This document shows positions 59,705-64,000 of a DNA stretch of 64,000 nt, in pieces. Position numbers and translations under genes: made by a program. The notes below the pieces were generated by a model. That model was not told the origin of the DNA. It did no database searches and saw nothing but the letters and a program-made list of their open reading frames with translations. The DNA comes from Cephalotus follicularis. Lineage: Eukaryota > Streptophyta > Magnoliopsida > Oxalidales > Cephalotaceae. Numbering within the stretch: position 1 is the first letter of the stretch; each line of letters opens with the position of its first letter. Where the stretch lies: the NCBI GenBank assembly GCA_001972305.1, contig BDDD01000323.1, forward strand, positions 490,451 to 554,450, written 5' to 3'.

Positions 59705-62700
59705 TCACATTCCAAATAGATGGGGAAATGTCTCCCTCATTTCATCCTCACGCTCCCACGTAGCTTCCTCCGCTCCGTGAAAACGCCACAACACCTTGAC
59801 CATAGGGATGGTCTTGTTCCTTAGAACCTTTTCCATCCGATCCACAATCCTCGTCGTCCTTTCTTCATAAGTCAACCTCGGGCTAATGAATCCAGGGTCG
59901 TAGCTCAAAATGTGAGATGGGTCGGGTACGTATTTCCGTAATATGGAAACATGAAATACGTTATGCACATCCGACAAGCTAGGCGGTAGTGCAATCTGGT
60001 ATGCTACCTCACCCACTCTCTCCAGTATCTCGTAAGGTCCAATATACCTTGGAGCCAACTTCCCCTTATGGCCAAAATGGTGTATCCCTTTCAAAGGCGA
60101 GATCTTCAAGAACACATGATCTCCCTTCTCAAACTCTAGTTTCCTTCTCTTGGTATCAGCGTAACTCTTTTTCCGACTCTGTGCAGCTAGCAGTCTCTTC
60201 TTGATCATCTCTACTTTATCGGTGGTCTCTTGTACCAAGTCAGGTCCAAGCACTTGTCTCTCACCCACCTCGTCCCAGCAATTAGGTGATCTGCATTTTC
60301 TTTTGTACAAAGCTTCATACGGGGCCATCCCAATGCTGGTATGAAAACTGTTGTTGTACGAGAATTCAATCAACGCTAGATGATCCTCCCAACTCCCAGC
60401 AAAATCAATCATACAAGCCCGTAACATATCCTCCAGAGTTTGGATAGTACGCTCGGACTGTCCGTCGGTCTGTGGGTGAAATGCAGTGCTAAAATTCAAG
60501 GTTGTTCCCATAGCTACTTGGAACTTCTTCCAGAACCTTGAAGTAAATCTGGCATCACGGTCGCAGACGATACTGATCGGCACTCCATGCAATCTCACTA
60601 TCTCCCGAATGTACAATCAAGCAAGCTTCTCGATAGAATGTGTCATGTTCATCGGAAGAAAGTGTGCAGACTTAGTGAGTCTGTCCACAACAACCCACAC
60701 GGCTTCATGCTGATTCTGTGACCTCGGCAATCCTGACACAAAGTCCATGGTCACGTGTTCCCATTTCCATTCAACCACTGGTAGCGATTGTAGAAGTCCC
60801 GCAGGTTTCTAATGTTCAGCCTTCACTCTCTGACAGGTCAAACATCTTGCTACATATTCAGCAATTTCTCTCTTCATGCCGCTCCACCAGTAATTCTTCT
60901 TCAGGTCGTGCCACATCTTGGAACTTCCTGGGTGAACACTGTATCTCGATTTATGAGCTTGTTGCAGTAACTCACTCTTGATACCTTCATCATCCGGAAC
61001 ACATATCCTTCCTCGGAATCTTAATATACCATCAGTATGTACGGAGAACTCAGAATCAGTGTCTAGGTTCTCACGAATACTCCATAACTCGGCGTCACTG
61101 TACTGAGCAGTCAGAATACGTTCTAGAAGTTCCGGTTGTGCTCTCATACTTGCCACTATAACTCCTCGGGAAACCATGAACGGATTCCAACTCTGAAATT
61201 CCTCCAATAGCTTCCACTGTGAGCCAATCCCAAGAAACTACGAACCTCTGTCACGTTCTTCGGCTGGGGCCAATCAACAATGCTTTCAATCTTCGAAGGG
61301 TCCACTGACAATCCTTCACTCGACACTATGTGACCTAAGAAAGTCACGTGGTCCAGCCAAAATTCACACTTGCTGAATTTGGCGTATAACAGTTCCTTCC
61401 GTAGTGTCTGCAGTAAAATTCTCAAGTGTTGCATATGTTCCTCAGTGCTCTTTGAGTAGATCAGGATGTCATCTAAGAATTTGACGACAAACTGGTCTAG
61501 GTAAGGTCGGAACACTTGGTTCATTAGACACATAAAGGCTGCAGGAGCATTAGTCAAACCAAATGGCAGTATCAGGAACTCATAGTGCCCATATCTGGTT
61601 CGAAATGCGGTTTTCTCCACATCGCCTTCTCTAATCCTCAACTGATGGTAACCTGTTCTCAGGTCAAGTTTGGAGTATACAGTTGAGCCTTGCAATTGGT
61701 CGAACAATTCCTCAATATGTGGTAGAGGATACTTGTTCTTTACCATCACTTGATTCAGTAGCCGGTAATCAATGCATAGCCGCATCGATCCATCCTTCTT
61801 CTTCACAAACAGAACCGGTGCGCCCCACGGTGATACACTCGGTCTGATAAATCCTTTATCAAGGTAATCTTGCAGTTGAACTTTCAACTCCTTCAGCTCA
61901 GCAGGAGCCATTCGGTATGGTGCTCTGGATATAGGAGCAGTTCCAGGCAATAGCTCAATGTTGAACTCGACATCTCTCTCCGGTGGCAACGAAGTGAGTT
62001 CATCTGGAAACACATCAGGAAATTCACATACAATAGGCACTTGTTCAATATTAGGCGTACCTTTTGTATGATCAATCACATACGCCAAGTATCCCTCACA
62101 TCCTTGCTTGAGATACTTCTGTGCTCGTGTATATGAAATGATCGGAGTAGTAACATTCTTCTCCCTGATAAACTTGCACTCAGTCCCATCTTGCAGATAA
62201 AAGGTCATCATCTTGTTGTAGCACTCAACACAAGCATGATGAACATACAACCAATCCATCCCCAAGATTACATCAAAATCTCGGATAGGTAATACTATCA
62301 AGTCAGCAGATAGTTCAATCCCAGCTATCACGATTTCACAGTCTTTCATAATAGTATCAGATAAAAGACAAGTACCCGCAGGAGTACTCACTTCCAAGAC
62401 ATATGATAGTCTAGTAGTAATGCCATGCAATTTTCGAGCAAATTCAGATGCAATGAATGAATGTGTCGCACCAGGGTCAATCAATACATGAGCTAATATG
62501 CCAAATATATAGATAGTACCTCCTACAACAGTAGTAGATTCTGGCACATCATCTATAGATAAGGTATAGACTCTACCTTTCATGATCCCCTTTCCGGTGT
62601 CTCTTCGAGGTTGAGATGCCGCAATACTACCACTAGCACCAGCATTCCCTTGTAGGCCGCGCACTTGATCCTTCAACATCGGGCAATCTTTCAGTATGTG

Positions 62701-63732
62701 ATCTTGTGAGCCACACTTCAAGCACTTTCCCATCTTCTTCCAACACTCTGATTCATCATGATTCGGACGACCGCAAAAAGTACATCCTTCAGAGTTCTGT
62801 TGGCCACTTCGGTTAGGAGTTCTTGATAGGAAATTGTTGCGTCGAAAACCTCCTTGATTCTTATTTCCAGACTTTGCAGAACCAGCAGGTTTGTTGCTAC
62901 CCTGTCCTTGTGACTGTGCTGGTCTCGATTGAGTACGAGATCACTCAATCCTTCTGTCATTTGCATCAGCTTCCAGAATTCTAGCTCTCTCAACAATATC
63001 TACAAAAGATGTTAGTTGCAACAATAATAACTTAGATCGGATATCTGGACGAAGGCCTTTCAGGAACCTTCGGATCTTTCTAGATTCACCCTCTACAAGA
63101 TAGGGTGTGTGCCGAGCTAACTCCACAAAACGGGTCTGGTATTGAGCTACTGTCATATCACCTTGACGTAGCTCCATTAATTCTGTTTCTCTCCTGTCCC
63201 GCTCCATCTGTGGAACATAAGCTGCAGAGAACTCTGATTGAAATCGGTCCCAAGTTCTGTCCAGATCTAAAGAATCCCACTTTGATTCAACCATCTCCCA
63301 CCAATGAGTAGCTTCACCCCATAGGCGGTACACAGTAAAGGTAATCTTCTGTTCATCAGTGCATCTCAAGGCGTCAAATATCCTTTCCATGTCTCTCATC
63401 CATCGCTCAGCTATATTGGCATCCAACTCTCCCAGGAATGTAGGAGGATTCTGCCGCATGAACCGCTCCAGGTCTCTACCAAAGTCACCAGCGTGATTGA
63501 CTTCTGGAACACACTGTCGGGCTTGAGTAGCCTCATACATCTGTCTCATCTGCTCCATGTGTGCAGCATTGGCTTGGATCTGCTGTTGAAAAAGATCAGC
63601 CATGTGCTCGAAGTTACTCCTCTCATCGTGTATTGGAGGGACATTCACTTCCGGGGCATTCTCGTGAACAGGCGGGGCATCGTTCACCTCGTCAGCTCTA
63701 CGCCTTCCACGTCTACCTCTCCTTCGATCCAT
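59705..63732 (-). mobile_element. Gypsy G2 gag-pol region
   Basis: Minus strand: Met at 63732 (MDRRRGRRGRRR), retrotransposon-gag domain (about 63080-63480; AERWMRDMERIFDAL), zinc knuckle ([15 protein letters not shown], near 62700), protease ([15 protein letters not shown], about 62450), RT (about 61240-61960; [31 protein letters not shown]), integrase zinc-binding region (ARCLTCQRVKAEH, near 60830) and core (about 60250-60600; [33 protein letters not shown]), C-terminal region ([20 protein letters not shown]) and chromodomain-like end ([20 protein letters not shown], then MRETFPHLF). Broken, with a few breaks. Confidence 0.93.
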
Positions 63733-63820
63733 TTTGTTTCCTATATGGAATGACAAAATCATTAGGAAACAATTCACTTAATTTCAGAGAAACTTATCCC
63801 AGCTTAGCATATATGGAATA

Positions 63821-63833
63821 TGCTCTGATACCA
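63821..63833 (-). promoter_or_regulatory. Primer-binding site of Gypsy G2
   Basis: The minus strand reads TGGTATCAGAGCA, an initiator-tRNA primer site, as in G1. Confidence 0.9.
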
Positions 63834-63838
63834 TGCTT

Positions 63839-64000
63839 GTTACACCCCGTATTTCCATTCACGTACAATGGACCAGCATATGTGGTGATATCAGAAATAA
63901 GCATAAATAATATTCCAGCATTTCAATTAATAATCATAATTAAATTGCGGAAGCATTCGATAAGCCGGAATATAAATACAACCCGTCTGCACGCATCCCA
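63839..64000 (-). repeat. 5' LTR of Gypsy G2, inner end
   Basis: Starts TGTTACACCCCGTATTTCC and matches 57369 onward base for base with few differences. It is cut by the window end. Confidence 0.92.

Larger units (their letters stand above)
57369..64000 (-). mobile_element. Ty3/Gypsy chromovirus G2, sister of G1
   Basis: Minus strand. 3' LTR 57369-59658, polypurine tract, pol and gag 59705-63732, primer site 63821-63833, and the start of the 5' LTR at 63839, cut by the window end. It is the same family as G1 (8412-13957): the gag, protease and RT proteins are nearly the same, and the LTRs match in length. The integrase ends in a chromodomain-like tail of the Tekay/Del type. Age cannot be read because the 5' LTR is mostly outside. 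Confidence 0.93.

Overview
The window is a repeat-dense stretch of a flowering-plant nuclear genome, probably a eudicot. Nearly every recognisable open frame belongs to a Ty1/Copia or Ty3/Gypsy retrotransposon with tRNA-iMet primer sites. The only host-gene sequence resembles two plant genes, a MUT9-like (casein kinase I-type) kinase and an MO25-like scaffold protein. I see no rRNA, no CRISPR array, no bacterial features and no intact host gene.

The central object is a CACTA (En/Spm-type) DNA transposon at 5807-29882. It has CACTA-type ends, a 3-bp TAA duplication, and GAAACGG/CCGTTTC subterminal repeats at both ends. No transposase is visible. Between the ends lie an MO25-like exon (6472-6561), at least eight intron-separated pieces of the 3' half of a MUT9-like kinase gene (6711-28709) and a tRNA-Arg-like relic or SINE (29344-29483). 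It looks like a gene-capturing (Pack-CACTA) element of about 4.7 kb once later insertions are subtracted. A 15.1-kb composite of LTR retrotransposons (6760-21867, duplication ATTCC) later landed inside a captured kinase exon. A 4.2-kb solo LTR (23054-27281, duplication AAGCT) landed 12 bp inside a captured intron.

Left of the CACTA: a Copia 3' end with its LTR (1-2640), a Gypsy remnant on the minus strand (2640-4770) and half of an old LTR split by the CACTA (4771-5806, continuing at 29886-30485). Inside the composite: a plus-strand LTR (6760-8411), a chromovirus-type Gypsy on the minus strand with its 5' LTR (8412-13957), and a Sirevirus-type Copia on the minus strand with an extra ORF downstream of pol (13963-21867).

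Right of the CACTA: a Sirevirus gag fragment and 5' LTR (30486-33326), AT-rich unassigned DNA with degenerate tandem repeats, a lone LTR (34939-37250), the 3' half and LTR of another chromovirus (37255-41594), a third old LTR (42086-57368) split by a full-length Copia (42502-55475, duplication TATAT), and a Gypsy on the minus strand (57369 to beyond the window end) that is a sister of the copy at 8412-13957. The Copia at 42502-55475 itself carries a reversed solo LTR of a related family inside gag (duplication GGGGA).

The target-site duplications let the insertions be ordered: LTR, then CACTA with captured genes, then LTR elements in the captured gene; and, separately, LTR, then Copia, then solo LTR. 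A pattern running through the window is that unrelated LTR families each carry their own array of short palindromes centred on TCGA.
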